Of a DNA stretch of 35,818 bases, positions 1 to 7,121 are shown one piece after another (the stretch's first letter is position 1; every line of letters begins with the position of its first letter). Made by a program: the position numbers and the translations under genes. The stretch is from Acidimicrobiales bacterium (GTDB lineage: Bacteria > Actinomycetota > Acidimicrobiia > Acidimicrobiales > UBA8190). The stretch covers positions 1-35,818 of the forward strand of contig JASHUM010000090.1 in the NCBI GenBank assembly GCA_030040015.1. Reading direction: 5' to 3'. Under the pieces are notes generated by a model. That model was given only the letters and a program-made list of their open reading frames with translations, was not told where the DNA came from and made no database searches.

Positions 1-1586
1 AGGGGGAGCACGAGCGGGTCGAAGACGAGATCGCTCGGCTCCAGGTGATACCGCTCGACGGCGACGTCATGGATCGCCTTCGCCGCTCGTAGCTTCCACT
101 CCGCCGTTCGAGCCTGGCCGTCTGTGTCGATGCACGTACAGACGACGGCAGCCCCGTATTCACGGGCCAGGGTCAGGAATCGGTCGAGGCGCCCGCCGGG
201 GTCGTCACCCTCCTCGAGGTTGACCGAGTTGAGGATGGAGCGCCCGCCCAGCCGACGCAGGGCGGTCTCGACGACCGGTGCCTCGGTCGAGTCCACCATG
301 ATGGGGACGCTGGCCTGGGTGGCGAAGCGCGCTGCCACCTCGGCCATGTCGGCCACACCGTCGGCGCCGGTGTAGTCGACGCAGACGTCGAGGAGATGCG
401 CGCCTTCTTTGACCTGGTCCTTGGCCATCGTCACGGTGGTCTCCCAGTCACCGGCGAGCATGGCCTCCCGGAAGCGTTTCGAACCGTTGGCGTTGGTGCG
501 TTCACCCACCACCAAGAACGAGGTCTCCTGGTGCAGCGGCACGGGGGCGTAGATCGAGGAGAGTGATGGCTCGTCGACGGGCTCCCGGGCGGCAGGGGTG
601 AGGTCCCGGCACCGTTCCACCACAGCCGCCAGGTGGGCGGGCGTCGTCCCGCAGCAACCTCCGACCACGGACACCCCCAGCTCGGTGACGAAGCGGGCCA
701 GGTGCTCGGCGAGTTGCTCGGGAGAGAGGTCGTAGTGCATCTTCCCGTCGACCACCGAGGGCAGGCCGGCGTTGGGCTGGGCCGACACCGGGATGCGAGC
801 GTGTTGGCTCAGGTGGCGCAGGGCTTCGCCCATTTCGGCTGGCCCGGTGGCGCAATTGAGCCCGATGACGTCGGGATGCAGCGCTTCGAGGGCGGCGAGG
901 GCGGCGCCGATCTCGGTTCCGGGCAGCATGCGCCCGGTCAGCTCAATGGTCACCTGCACTTGGAGCGGGACTCGCCGCCCGCGTTCGACCATGGCCGCCT
1001 TGCACCCGTTGATCGCCGCTTTGGCCTGGAGAAGGTCGTACACGGTCTCGACGATGAGGAGGTCGACCCCACCGGCGAGCAGTGCCGTTGCCTGCTCCCG
1101 ATAGGCGTCGCTCAAATCGGGGTAGGCAATTTGCCCCAGCGTCGGGAACTTCGTCCCCGGACCGAGGTTCCCGGCCACCCACCGAGGCCGCTCGGGCCGG
1201 CTCACGGCATCGACGGCCTCACGGGCGATACGAGCCGCGGCCAGGTTGATCTCTTCGACCCGGTCCTCCAGGCCGTACTCGGCCAGCACCACCCGGAAGG
1301 CGCCGAAGGCGTTGGTCTCCACCACGTCCACGCCGGCATCGAGGAAGGCCCGGTGCACGGCACCCACCACCTCAGGACGCGTGACCGACAGGAACTCGTT
1401 GCAGCCCTCGAGGGTGGGGCCGCCGAAGTCCTCGGCGGTCAGGTCGGCCAGCTGAAGATTGGTCCCCATGGCCCCGTCGAAGATGACGACCCGTCGCCTG
1501 ACCGCGTCGAGATAGGCGGCGCCCGCTTCCTCGAGGGGCATGGCGTCGTGCGCGAGGACGGTGGGAGGAGCGGAAACGTCGAGCAC
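1..1586 (-). CDS. metH: Cobalamin-dependent methionine synthase, 5' part (runs off left edge)
   Basis: This is the N-terminal 528 codons of a methionine synthase, which moves a methyl group from methyltetrahydrofolate to homocysteine through enzyme-bound cobalamin in the cytosol. The homocysteine-binding barrel starts near residue 25 (FDGAMGTN) and carries the three zinc-ligand cysteines expected of the family: C245 in GLNCATGP, and C311 and C312 in GGCCGTTP. The pterin-binding barrel follows from about residue 350 (VVGERTNANGSKRF) and reaches LVFDPLVLP at the window edge. The cobalamin and reactivation domains would lie outside the window. I chose GTG at 1586 because a TAGACT box sits 9 nt upstream. 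ATG at 1541 is the alternative. No cobalamin riboswitch precedes it; there is no room if the transcript is leaderless. The family call is secure; the start is less so. Confidence 0.95.
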   Translation of the reverse strand, partial: MLDVSAPPTVLAHDAMPLEEAGAAYLDAVRRRVVIFDGAMGTNLQLADLTAEDFGGPTLEGCNEFLSVTRPEVVGAVHRAFLDAGVDVVETNAFGAFRVVLAEYGLEDRVEEINLAAARIAREAVDAVSRPERPRWVAGNLGPGTKFPTLGQIAYPDLSDAYREQATALLAGGVDLLIVETVYDLLQAKAAINGCKAAMVERGRRVPLQVQVTIELTGRMLPGTEIGAALAALEALHPDVIGLNCATGPAEMGEALRHLSQHARIPVSAQPNAGLPSVVDGKMHYDLSPEQLAEHLARFVTELGVSVVGGCCGTTPAHLAAVVERCRDLTPAAREPVDEPSLSSIYAPVPLHQETSFLVVGERTNANGSKRFREAMLAGDWETTVTMAKDQVKEGAHLLDVCVDYTGADGVADMAEVAARFATQASVPIMVDSTEAPVVETALRRLGGRSILNSVNLEEGDDPGGRLDRFLTLAREYGAAVVCTCIDTDGQARTAEWKLRAAKAIHDVAVERYHLEPSDLVFDPLVLP

Positions 1587-1595
1587 GGTCGCACC

Positions 1596-1601
1596 AGTCT
1601 A
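1596..1601 (-). promoter_or_regulatory. -10 box TAGACT for metH
   Basis: Read on the minus strand, TAGACT lies 9 nt before GTG 1586. It fits the TANNNT pattern seen before many genes here and would give a leaderless or nearly leaderless transcript. I see no convincing -35 box. Confidence 0.5.
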
Positions 1602-1679
1602 CGGTCCTGACCTGGGACGCCGTTTCGACCTGGCACGACGGTGTGCCCGGGGCCACGGGGAGCCAGCGTGGCCCGCCGG

Positions 1680-1685
1680 TAGCAT
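1680..1685 (+). promoter_or_regulatory. -10 box TAGCAT for the adenosyltransferase
   Basis: TAGCAT lies 8 nt before ATG 1694. No ribosome binding site is present between them, so a leaderless transcript is likely. Confidence 0.55.
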
Positions 1686-1693
1686 GCGCCGCG

Positions 1694-2260
1694 ATGCCGA
1701 GGATCTACACCCGTCGAGGTGACGACGGAACCACCGGCCTGCTGTTCGGCGGCCGAGCCTCCAAGGACTCGCCGGTGATCGAGGCGAATGGCGCCGTCGA
1801 CGAAGCTCAGGCTGCCCTGGGGGTGGCCCGGGCCGAGACCGAACGAGGGTCGGAGCTCGACGGCCTGCTGGTGGACATCGAGCGCGATCTGTGGGTGCTC
1901 ATGGCCGAGGTCGCCACCGCTCCCGAGAACCGGTCCAAGCTCCAGCCCGGAGCGTCGGAGGTCACCGGGGAGATGGTGCAGGCCCTCGAGAGCCACATCG
2001 ACGAGTTGAGTGAGCGGTTCGATATGCCGGCGCAGTTCGTGGTGCCCGGACAGAACCGGGTGTCCGCCGCGCTCGACGTCGCCCGGACGGCGGTGCGGCG
2101 AGCCGAGCGGCTGGTGTTACGGGTGTCGATGCCCGAGAGCTCGGTCGTGGGGCAGTACCTCAACCGGCTCTCCGACCTGGTCTGGGTCATGGCCCGCTGG
2201 CAAGAAGGCGAGCACCTCACCTCGCGCAGTGTTGGCCGATCCGCCGGCCCGCCGCGTTGA
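1694..2260 (+). CDS. PduO-type cob(I)alamin adenosyltransferase
   Basis: This 188-residue protein should transfer the adenosyl group of ATP to cob(I)alamin, making adenosylcobalamin for mutases such as the one at 8350. The N-terminal TRRGDDGTTGLLFGG (residues 6-20) is the ATP-binding signature of the PduO/MMAB family. Near the C-terminus are FVVPGQN followed by ARTAVRRAER, and then YLNRLSDLVWVMAR, which are the conserved helices of the family. The length is normal for a single-domain enzyme. The start is fixed by the signature lying at residue 6 and by the TAGCAT box 8 nt upstream. It diverges from metH across about 100 nt, so two cobalamin-linked genes share an intergenic region. Confidence 0.93.
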   Translation: MPRIYTRRGDDGTTGLLFGGRASKDSPVIEANGAVDEAQAALGVARAETERGSELDGLLVDIERDLWVLMAEVATAPENRSKLQPGASEVTGEMVQALESHIDELSERFDMPAQFVVPGQNRVSAALDVARTAVRRAERLVLRVSMPESSVVGQYLNRLSDLVWVMARWQEGEHLTSRSVGRSAGPPR

Positions 2261-2318
2261 CCCCGATCCGGGTGGACCCGAAGCCGGCCACAGAGCCAGT
2301 CCGACACGAGGAGCATTG

Positions 2319-3944
2319 ATGCCTGATTGGCGCCGGTCCACCCGCATCGACGTCACAGCAGGTGACCTTCGGTCGCTCGTGTCCCCGAACCCGGCTGTCG
2401 CGCTCGGCGTACCCGCCCTGCAGAGCGACGACGGACCGCAAAGCCCACCCGGGCTCTCGACCGTCGCCTTGCCCGGCGAGCTCGGGATCGATGGATCGCA
2501 GTTGGCTGTGCCCGGCCGGCTTGCCTCGCTCAGGGGCTTCGCCGGCAAGGCGGGTGAAACACTCGTCGTGACCGAAGGGGACGGCCCGATCGTGGTTCAC
2601 GTCGGATGTGGGCGGATCGAGGCCCTCACGACCGACGTGCTCAGGCGGGCTGCCGCCGCGTTGGTGCGCGCTGCCGGGCGCCGCGGTCGGGCCTGCTTCG
2701 TGCTGCCCGCGTCGTTGGTTGCTGCTCTGCCGACAGGGCCGGCCGAGCATCCGCCCTTGCCGCCTCCCGCCCGGCGTGCCTCCCAGGCCCTCACCGAAGG
2801 AGCCGTGCTGGCCAGCTACCGGTACACGGCGTACCGCAGCCACGACGAGGACGGGGGGCAGATCGAAGCCATGGTGATCGTCTCAGCCGACCTCGAGCCG
2901 GAGATCCTGGCGGAAGGAGTGCGTCGCGGAGAGGTCGTGGCAGACGCGGTGTGCTTCGCCCGCGACCTCGTCAACGAGCCGCCCAGCTCGATGACTCCGC
3001 GTGTCCTGGCCGCAGCCGCGCAGGACTACCTGGCGGACGGGGCCGGGGTGCAGCTCGAGGTGTGGGACGAGGACCGCATCCGGTCGGAGCGGCTCGGGGG
3101 GCTCCTCGGGGTGGCGCGGGGATCGGCCGAGCCACCCCGGCTACTGATCGCCTGCTACGAGCCCGCCGACCCTGTCGAGGTTTCGGGCCGGGTCCCCCAC
3201 GTCGCCCTCGTCGGCAAGGGCATCACGTTCGACTCGGGGGGGCTGTCCTTGAAGACGCCGGATGGCATGGTGACGATGAAGACGGACATGAGCGGTGCCG
3301 CCGCCGTCATGGCCGCCGTCGGCGCCTGCGGGCGCCTCGGCGTACGGGTGCGGGTCACGGCCATCGCCCCGGTTACGGAGAACATGCCCGGTGGAAGGGC
3401 ACAGAAGCCCGGTGACGTGCTCACCATCCGAAACGGCCGGACCATCGAGGTGCTCAACACGGACGCCGAGGGCCGCCTCGTCCTGGCCGACGGGTTGTCC
3501 TTGGCCGTCGAGCGGGATCCAGACGTCGTCCTCGACCTGGCCACGCTCACCGGAGCCGCTGTCGTTGCGCTGGGGAGGACGATCGCCGGGGTGTTCGCCA
3601 ACGACGACGCAGTCCTCTCCCGGTTGCAACAGGCTGCCGATCAAGCCGGGGAGCGCATCTGGGCCCTTCCTCTCGCCCAGGAGTACGTGCCCGACATCGA
3701 CTCGGACGTTGCCGACATGAAGAACGTCGGCAAGGCCGGCCAGGCCGGCTCCATCGTGGCGGCGCTTCTTCTCGAGCAGTTCGTCGCCGGCGTCCCGTGG
3801 GCTCATCTCGACATCGCCGGGCCCGCTCGTTCCGATGAGAGCACGGGGGTGCTCACCAAGGGCGGGACCGGTTTCGGTGTCCGGACCGTGGTGGAGTTCC
3901 TGGAGCGCCTGAGCTCGGATCCGCTGCCTGCGCGTCAGCGCTGA
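2319..3944 (+). CDS. pepA: Leucyl aminopeptidase (M17 family)
   Basis: This is a 541-residue cytosolic metallo-aminopeptidase that releases N-terminal residues from peptides. The catalytic domain has the full M17 set: K300 in VGKG, D305 in TFDSGGLSLK, D323 in KTDMSGAAAV, and the signature NTDAEGRL at residues 380-387 with its metal-binding D382 and E384 and the active-site arginine R386. The N-terminal 190 residues are the variable M17 domain. The start is ATG 2319 with GAGGAG at 2308-2313, one of the few clear Shine-Dalgarno sites in the window. The frame is open much further upstream (to 2010), but that part overlaps the adenosyltransferase and is not coding. The 3' end lies inside a strong hairpin shared with the convergent ACT gene. 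Confidence 0.96.
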   Translation: MPDWRRSTRIDVTAGDLRSLVSPNPAVALGVPALQSDDGPQSPPGLSTVALPGELGIDGSQLAVPGRLASLRGFAGKAGETLVVTEGDGPIVVHVGCGRIEALTTDVLRRAAAALVRAAGRRGRACFVLPASLVAALPTGPAEHPPLPPPARRASQALTEGAVLASYRYTAYRSHDEDGGQIEAMVIVSADLEPEILAEGVRRGEVVADAVCFARDLVNEPPSSMTPRVLAAAAQDYLADGAGVQLEVWDEDRIRSERLGGLLGVARGSAEPPRLLIACYEPADPVEVSGRVPHVALVGKGITFDSGGLSLKTPDGMVTMKTDMSGAAAVMAAVGACGRLGVRVRVTAIAPVTENMPGGRAQKPGDVLTIRNGRTIEVLNTDAEGRLVLADGLSLAVERDPDVVLDLATLTGAAVVALGRTIAGVFANDDAVLSRLQQAADQAGERIWALPLAQEYVPDIDSDVADMKNVGKAGQAGSIVAALLLEQFVAGVPWAHLDIAGPARSDESTGVLTKGGTGFGVRTVVEFLERLSSDPLPARQR

Positions 3945-3954
3945 ACGCGCAGGC
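3926..3954. terminator. Hairpin shared by convergent pepA and ACT-domain gene
   Basis: GCCTGCGCGT (3926-3935) and ACGCGCAGGC (3945-3954) are perfect 10-bp inverted arms. The nine bases between them contain the pepA stop codon and can pair further with one bulge. The hairpin ends directly before the stop codon of the opposing gene (3955-3957). It is placed as a bidirectional terminator, but no T-tract follows on either strand. Confidence 0.6.
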
Positions 3955-4683
3955 TCACACCGCCTGGCTGGGGTGGTTCCGTCCCGGATAGGTCCGGCTC
4001 GGATGGACGGGGCTCGAACGGGCACGCGACAACTCAGCCCACCGAGCGTCGCCGAGCATCGCCAGTGCCGCCAGTCGCTCCCGTTCGGCCTGGACGAACC
4101 GCCGGCCCGGCCGTCCAACCATGAGCACCAGGTCCCATGCCGCCAGGGGTGCCGACGCCAGCTCGACGGCGGGAAGGCGGCTGCCTTCCTCCAGATCGAG
4201 GCTGTAGGCGGTCAACCAGCAGGCCGCGGGTGCCGGGCCGTCGCTGCACACGATGGCCACGTCTCCTCTGCGCTCGCCCACCTCCTCGGTGGCGGCGGCG
4301 TGGTCCACCACCGCCGCCCAGCCAGCGCCGAGCTCGCGGCGGGCGAGGGTGACGAGCTGACGGAGCGCTCCCTCCGGCGAGGACTCGGTGAGCAGTGCGG
4401 CTGCCGCCTGGTAGGCATGGCGACGCAGGTCACCGGGTGAGCTCACCAGAGGGTGCACCGTCTCGACGACGGCGCCGTCGACCTCCTCGATCTCGGAGGT
4501 GAGCAACTCCACGTGAGCGTCGTCGGGCAGTTCGACCACGAACTCGTCGACGGCCCTCCCGTCGTTTCGGTCGAGGATCTCGAGACCGATGACGTCACCT
4601 CTCACGGCGCCGATCCTGCTGGCCACCGCCCCCAGGGCCCCAGGCCGGTCGGCCAGGTTCACGCGGACGAGGTACACCCCCAT
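3955..4683 (-). CDS. ACT-domain protein with C-terminal GAF-like region
   Basis: This 242-residue soluble protein begins with an ACT fold (about residues 4-75; VRVNLADRPGALGAVASRIG is the typical first strand-helix unit), a domain that usually binds amino acids and regulates enzymes. The remaining 150 residues have the alternating pattern of a GAF-type sensor domain (WAAVVDHA, VAIVCSDG, WDLVLMVGRPGRRF, ending in a long helix). No catalytic domain is visible, so it is probably a ligand-binding regulator. The start at ATG 4683 is supported by a TAGCGT box 7 nt upstream and by the ACT domain beginning at residue 4. The ligand is unknown. The ACT call is firm and the GAF call tentative. Confidence 0.85.
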   Translation of the reverse strand: MGVYLVRVNLADRPGALGAVASRIGAVRGDVIGLEILDRNDGRAVDEFVVELPDDAHVELLTSEIEEVDGAVVETVHPLVSSPGDLRRHAYQAAAALLTESSPEGALRQLVTLARRELGAGWAAVVDHAAATEEVGERRGDVAIVCSDGPAPAACWLTAYSLDLEEGSRLPAVELASAPLAAWDLVLMVGRPGRRFVQAERERLAALAMLGDARWAELSRARSSPVHPSRTYPGRNHPSQAV

Positions 4684-4690
4684 CCTCGTG

Positions 4691-4696
4691 ACGCTA
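4691..4696 (-). promoter_or_regulatory. -10 box TAGCGT for the ACT-domain gene
   Basis: On the minus strand TAGCGT lies 7 nt before ATG 4683, with no ribosome binding site between. The same hexamer and spacing precede the nitroreductase gene at 6993. Confidence 0.6.
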
Positions 4697-4760
4697 GAGG
4701 GTGAAGATGAACGGAGAGTTTCGTCGACGCGAGGTGAGTGTTACGGCTACGGGCAGTGGC

Positions 4761-5504
4761 CTACGGACACGCTGGCTCGGAACCGGCCGGTCCGGGGCCG
4801 CCACGGCGTGGGTCGGAGGCCAGCGAGCCGGGCAGGTGCACTTGCCGTGCCCAGGTCACCGCCTCGTTGGTCAGGGACGGGTGGACTCCCCAGCGCAGGA
4901 GCTGGGTCTCGGCCCCGTCGAACGTCTCTCCGAGGGCGACCAACCCGAGAGCCAGTCGTCGCGCTCGGTCCCGGTGCTGCTCGAAGGACGGTGAGGAGAC
5001 TCGGTGGCGGGCAGTCGCCGTCCAGCGAAGGTGGTCCTCCTGCAGGGGCAGGGGAAGGCGCAGGACGTGACGCCTGGCCAGAGGTGGCAGCGTACGTCGC
5101 ACCGCCAACGTCCCCGGGCCCTGCCACCGAGCGAGCTCGAAGGTGATGCATCGGCTGAGCGCTCGGGCGAAGGGGGAGTGCCGGCCCTGCCGTCCGCCCA
5201 GGCCCAGGGCCCGAGCAGTCTCGTCGAGGTCGAGGACGAAGCCGGGCTCACTGCGCTCGAAGCGGGTCGCGGCACGCCGGAGGAACCACGTGCAGGTGGG
5301 CCCGACGATCGGCAGCCAAAACTGCTCGACGTACCACGAGCGTGGGTCGAGGCCGAGCGAGTCCACCAATGGGTCGCGCCAGGGGATCACCCGCAGGGTG
5401 GACCTCGAGAGCTGGTTGGGCGCCCCGGGCTCGCCAGCCGGGTTGGAGTGGTCCTCGGGTTCCTCGGGTTGGATCGGGTCCTGGTGGGCGTCGATGAGGG
5501 CCAT
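4761..5504 (-). CDS. Conserved actinobacterial protein of unknown function
   Basis: This is a 247-residue soluble protein that I cannot assign to a functional family. The first 35 residues are acidic and probably disordered. A conserved-looking core follows: DPRSWYVEQFWLPIVGPT (residues 53-70), then FVLDLDETARALGLG (89-103), SPFARALSRCITFELAR (110-126), then LAVRRTLPPLARRHVLRLP (133-151). The middle part resembles a helical, possibly winged-helix unit. From memory, similar proteins of similar length occur in many actinobacteria without a known role; that recollection is not a search result. The start at ATG 5504 has a perfect AAGGAGG (5514-5508) 3 nt upstream. It is divergent from the GGDEF gene. 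Confidence 0.82.
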   Translation of the reverse strand: MALIDAHQDPIQPEEPEDHSNPAGEPGAPNQLSRSTLRVIPWRDPLVDSLGLDPRSWYVEQFWLPIVGPTCTWFLRRAATRFERSEPGFVLDLDETARALGLGGRQGRHSPFARALSRCITFELARWQGPGTLAVRRTLPPLARRHVLRLPLPLQEDHLRWTATARHRVSSPSFEQHRDRARRLALGLVALGETFDGAETQLLRWGVHPSLTNEAVTWARQVHLPGSLASDPRRGGPGPAGSEPACP

Positions 5505-5647
5505 CTGCCTCCTTCTGGCGAGGAGCGCAGTTTCGAGAACCCTTCTTGCCGGTCACCTGGCCGAGCACCTCACCGGTGTGGGATCCTCGAAGGCCCCCGA
5601 CCGAGTTCACTGGGCAGGACCAGGTCGGGCAGACGACTGGAGTGCTG

Positions 5648-6499
5648 GTGGGAGCGCAGGTGGGAGCAGGGTCGGGACCCGAGCCGGCCGATGCCGTCAA
5701 CGGGCCAGAAGCGGCAACGCCCCGGCGCCGCGGCCTCGGGCGAGGGCTCGGCGCCATCCTCCCGGCTCGGACCCCGGCGCCGGTGCGGTTTCTGGACACC
5801 GACGGGAGTCACGTCGACTCGGACTGGCTCCCGGGGGACAAAGGCGAGCCGGCGTGGGCGGGCACCTCCGCTCACGGCCCCGGTGAGCTCCTCGCCCAGC
5901 TCGACCGGGCGCTCGAGGGGGCCAGCGCGACCCGATCGACGCTCGCCGTGGTCGTCCTGGGCGTGGACGGATTCCGTCACGTCAACACCGCCTTCGGCCG
6001 GCGGGTGGGTGACGCCTTTCTCGAGGGGATCGAGGATCGCCTCGTGCGCTCCCACGGGCGCCGTGGTGACGTCGTGGGCAGGATCCGAGGTGACCAGTTC
6101 GTCGTGGCGTGCCCTCACCTCGACGGTCCCTTGGGCGCTCGGCGGTTCCTCGAGCGCGTCGCCGCTGACTTCGAGACTCCCATCTCCGCTGCGGGGGTGG
6201 AGCACAGTCTGCGGGCGACGCTCGGGTTGGTTCTCCTCGCCCCCGACCGCCCCGACGATGCCGACGTGACAGACAGCGACGATGCCGGCATGTCGGCCGA
6301 GGTCCTCCTCGGGTGCGCCGAGATGGCGAGATGGCGCGCTAAGGATGCCGGCCTGCGCCTGGCGGTGTTCACTCCCGAGCGCGATGTTCACCAGCCGCCG
6401 CGATGGAAGACCTCACTGAGCTCCCGGCGCGACCGGGTAGCCGATGCCGACGGGCGGTCGTCGTCCCCCGGCTCACCGAGAAGCACCGCTCCGAGGTAG
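5648..6499 (+). CDS. Degenerate GGDEF protein with ParB-like N-terminal motif
   Basis: About 283 residues if translation starts at GTG 5648 (GGAG at 5639-5642, 5 nt upstream); GTG 5642, GTG 5660 or TTG 5546 are alternatives. Residues 26-39 read RRRGLGRGLGAILP, very like the basic GLGRGL motif at the N-terminus of chromosome-partitioning ParB proteins. The second half is a GGDEF fold: LGVDGFRHVNTAFG matches the first metal-binding segment, but the signature is RGDQF (147-151) instead of GGDEF. The fourth-position Glu needed for diguanylate cyclase activity is thus Gln. It is therefore more likely a c-di-GMP or nucleotide sensor or a structural partner than an active cyclase. No membrane segment or EAL domain is seen. 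Its last 112 nt overlap the end of the opposing nitroreductase gene. Confidence 0.8.
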   Translation: MGAQVGAGSGPEPADAVNGPEAATPRRRGLGRGLGAILPARTPAPVRFLDTDGSHVDSDWLPGDKGEPAWAGTSAHGPGELLAQLDRALEGASATRSTLAVVVLGVDGFRHVNTAFGRRVGDAFLEGIEDRLVRSHGRRGDVVGRIRGDQFVVACPHLDGPLGARRFLERVAADFETPISAAGVEHSLRATLGLVLLAPDRPDDADVTDSDDAGMSAEVLLGCAEMARWRAKDAGLRLAVFTPERDVHQPPRWKTSLSSRRDRVADADGRSSSPGSPRSTAPR

Positions 6500-6993
6500 C
6501 GCCGGTCGTCCGGGACACCGAGGAGCTCCCGAAGCTCGCCCTCCCCCCGGAAGTTGCCCAGGAAGCAGGCCCCGAGCCCGAGGTCGACGGCACCGAGGAG
6601 GAGGAGCATCACTCCCATGGCCGCGTCGACGTCCCAGTAGCCCACCGGCCATTGCTCGATCCCCTGCCCAAGGCCCGACTCCGACTTGTCCTCCTCGAGG
6701 TACCGGGCCAGATATGCCCCGGGATTCGAGAAGACGGCGACCACGACGGGCGCTCGGCTGAGCCGTGGCCAGCGCGGCGATCGCCGGCGCCAATCCTCGG
6801 TGGTGGTGGCATCCCAGAAGCGGGCGGTCTCTCCGGCGCCCTCGAGGACGACGGCGTCCCAGCCCTGGGCGTTGCCTGCGCTCGGCGCCCGGCGAGCCAA
6901 GTCGAGCAGTCGCTCCAGCACGCCATGTTCGGGAGCAACGCCGGAGAAGCTCCGGACCATGCGCCGCCGGCGAACTGCCTCGGCGAGCTCCAT
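6388..6993 (-). CDS. Nitroreductase family flavoprotein
   Basis: This 201-residue protein should bind FMN and reduce a nitro, quinone or similar substrate using NAD(P)H or reduced F420. Typical family features are the N-terminal RRRRMVRSFSG, which contacts the flavin phosphate, ARRAPSAGNAQGWDAVVL (residues 33-50), the central helix DVDAAMGVMLLLLGAVDLGLGACFLGNF, and the closing HRGGW. The length is normal. The substrate cannot be read from the sequence; cofD and cofE in the same window make F420 a possible electron donor, which is inference. The start at ATG 6993 has a TAGCGT box 7 nt upstream. Its C-terminal coding region overlaps the GGDEF gene tail-to-tail. Confidence 0.9.
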   Translation of the reverse strand: MELAEAVRRRRMVRSFSGVAPEHGVLERLLDLARRAPSAGNAQGWDAVVLEGAGETARFWDATTTEDWRRRSPRWPRLSRAPVVVAVFSNPGAYLARYLEEDKSESGLGQGIEQWPVGYWDVDAAMGVMLLLLGAVDLGLGACFLGNFRGEGELRELLGVPDDRRYLGAVLLGEPGDDDRPSASATRSRRELSEVFHRGGW

Positions 6994-7000
6994 CGTGGCG

Positions 7001-7006
7001 ACGCTA
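7001..7006 (-). promoter_or_regulatory. -10 box TAGCGT for the nitroreductase
   Basis: TAGCGT on the minus strand ends 7 nt before ATG 6993, which points to a leaderless transcript. Confidence 0.6.
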
Positions 7007-7061
7007 CTGCCGGGTCAGCGGCCCCCCCCGTTCGCCGGACCGGGAATGTCGACCACGCTGG

Positions 7062-7067
7062 TAGGGT
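7062..7067 (+). promoter_or_regulatory. -10 box TAGGGT for the rhodanese-ThiF gene
   Basis: TAGGGT lies 54 nt before GTG 7122. Unlike most neighbours, this gene would have a leader of roughly 48 nt containing AGGAGG at 7110-7115. It diverges from the nitroreductase promoter at 7001-7006. Confidence 0.45.
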
Positions 7068-7121
7068 TTTTCCAGGTGCGGGCGGGCGTGCACACGGATG
7101 CGACGAAGCAGGAGGTTTGTC

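Noticed and set aside
633-1610. A 325-codon plus-strand open frame opposite metH
   Set aside because: The minus strand encodes an unmistakable methionine synthase with zinc cysteines. The plus-strand product is low-complexity and matches nothing I recognise.
1587-1693. Cobalamin riboswitch between metH and the adenosyltransferase gene
   Set aside because: The gap is only 107 nt, both genes have -10 boxes right before their starts, and I see no B12-box-like conserved stretch.
5546-5647. TTG start at 5546 for the GGDEF protein
   Set aside because: The extra 34 residues are Pro/Thr-rich and unstructured, and there is no ribosome binding site; GTG 5648 has GGAG at a good distance. The true start remains open.
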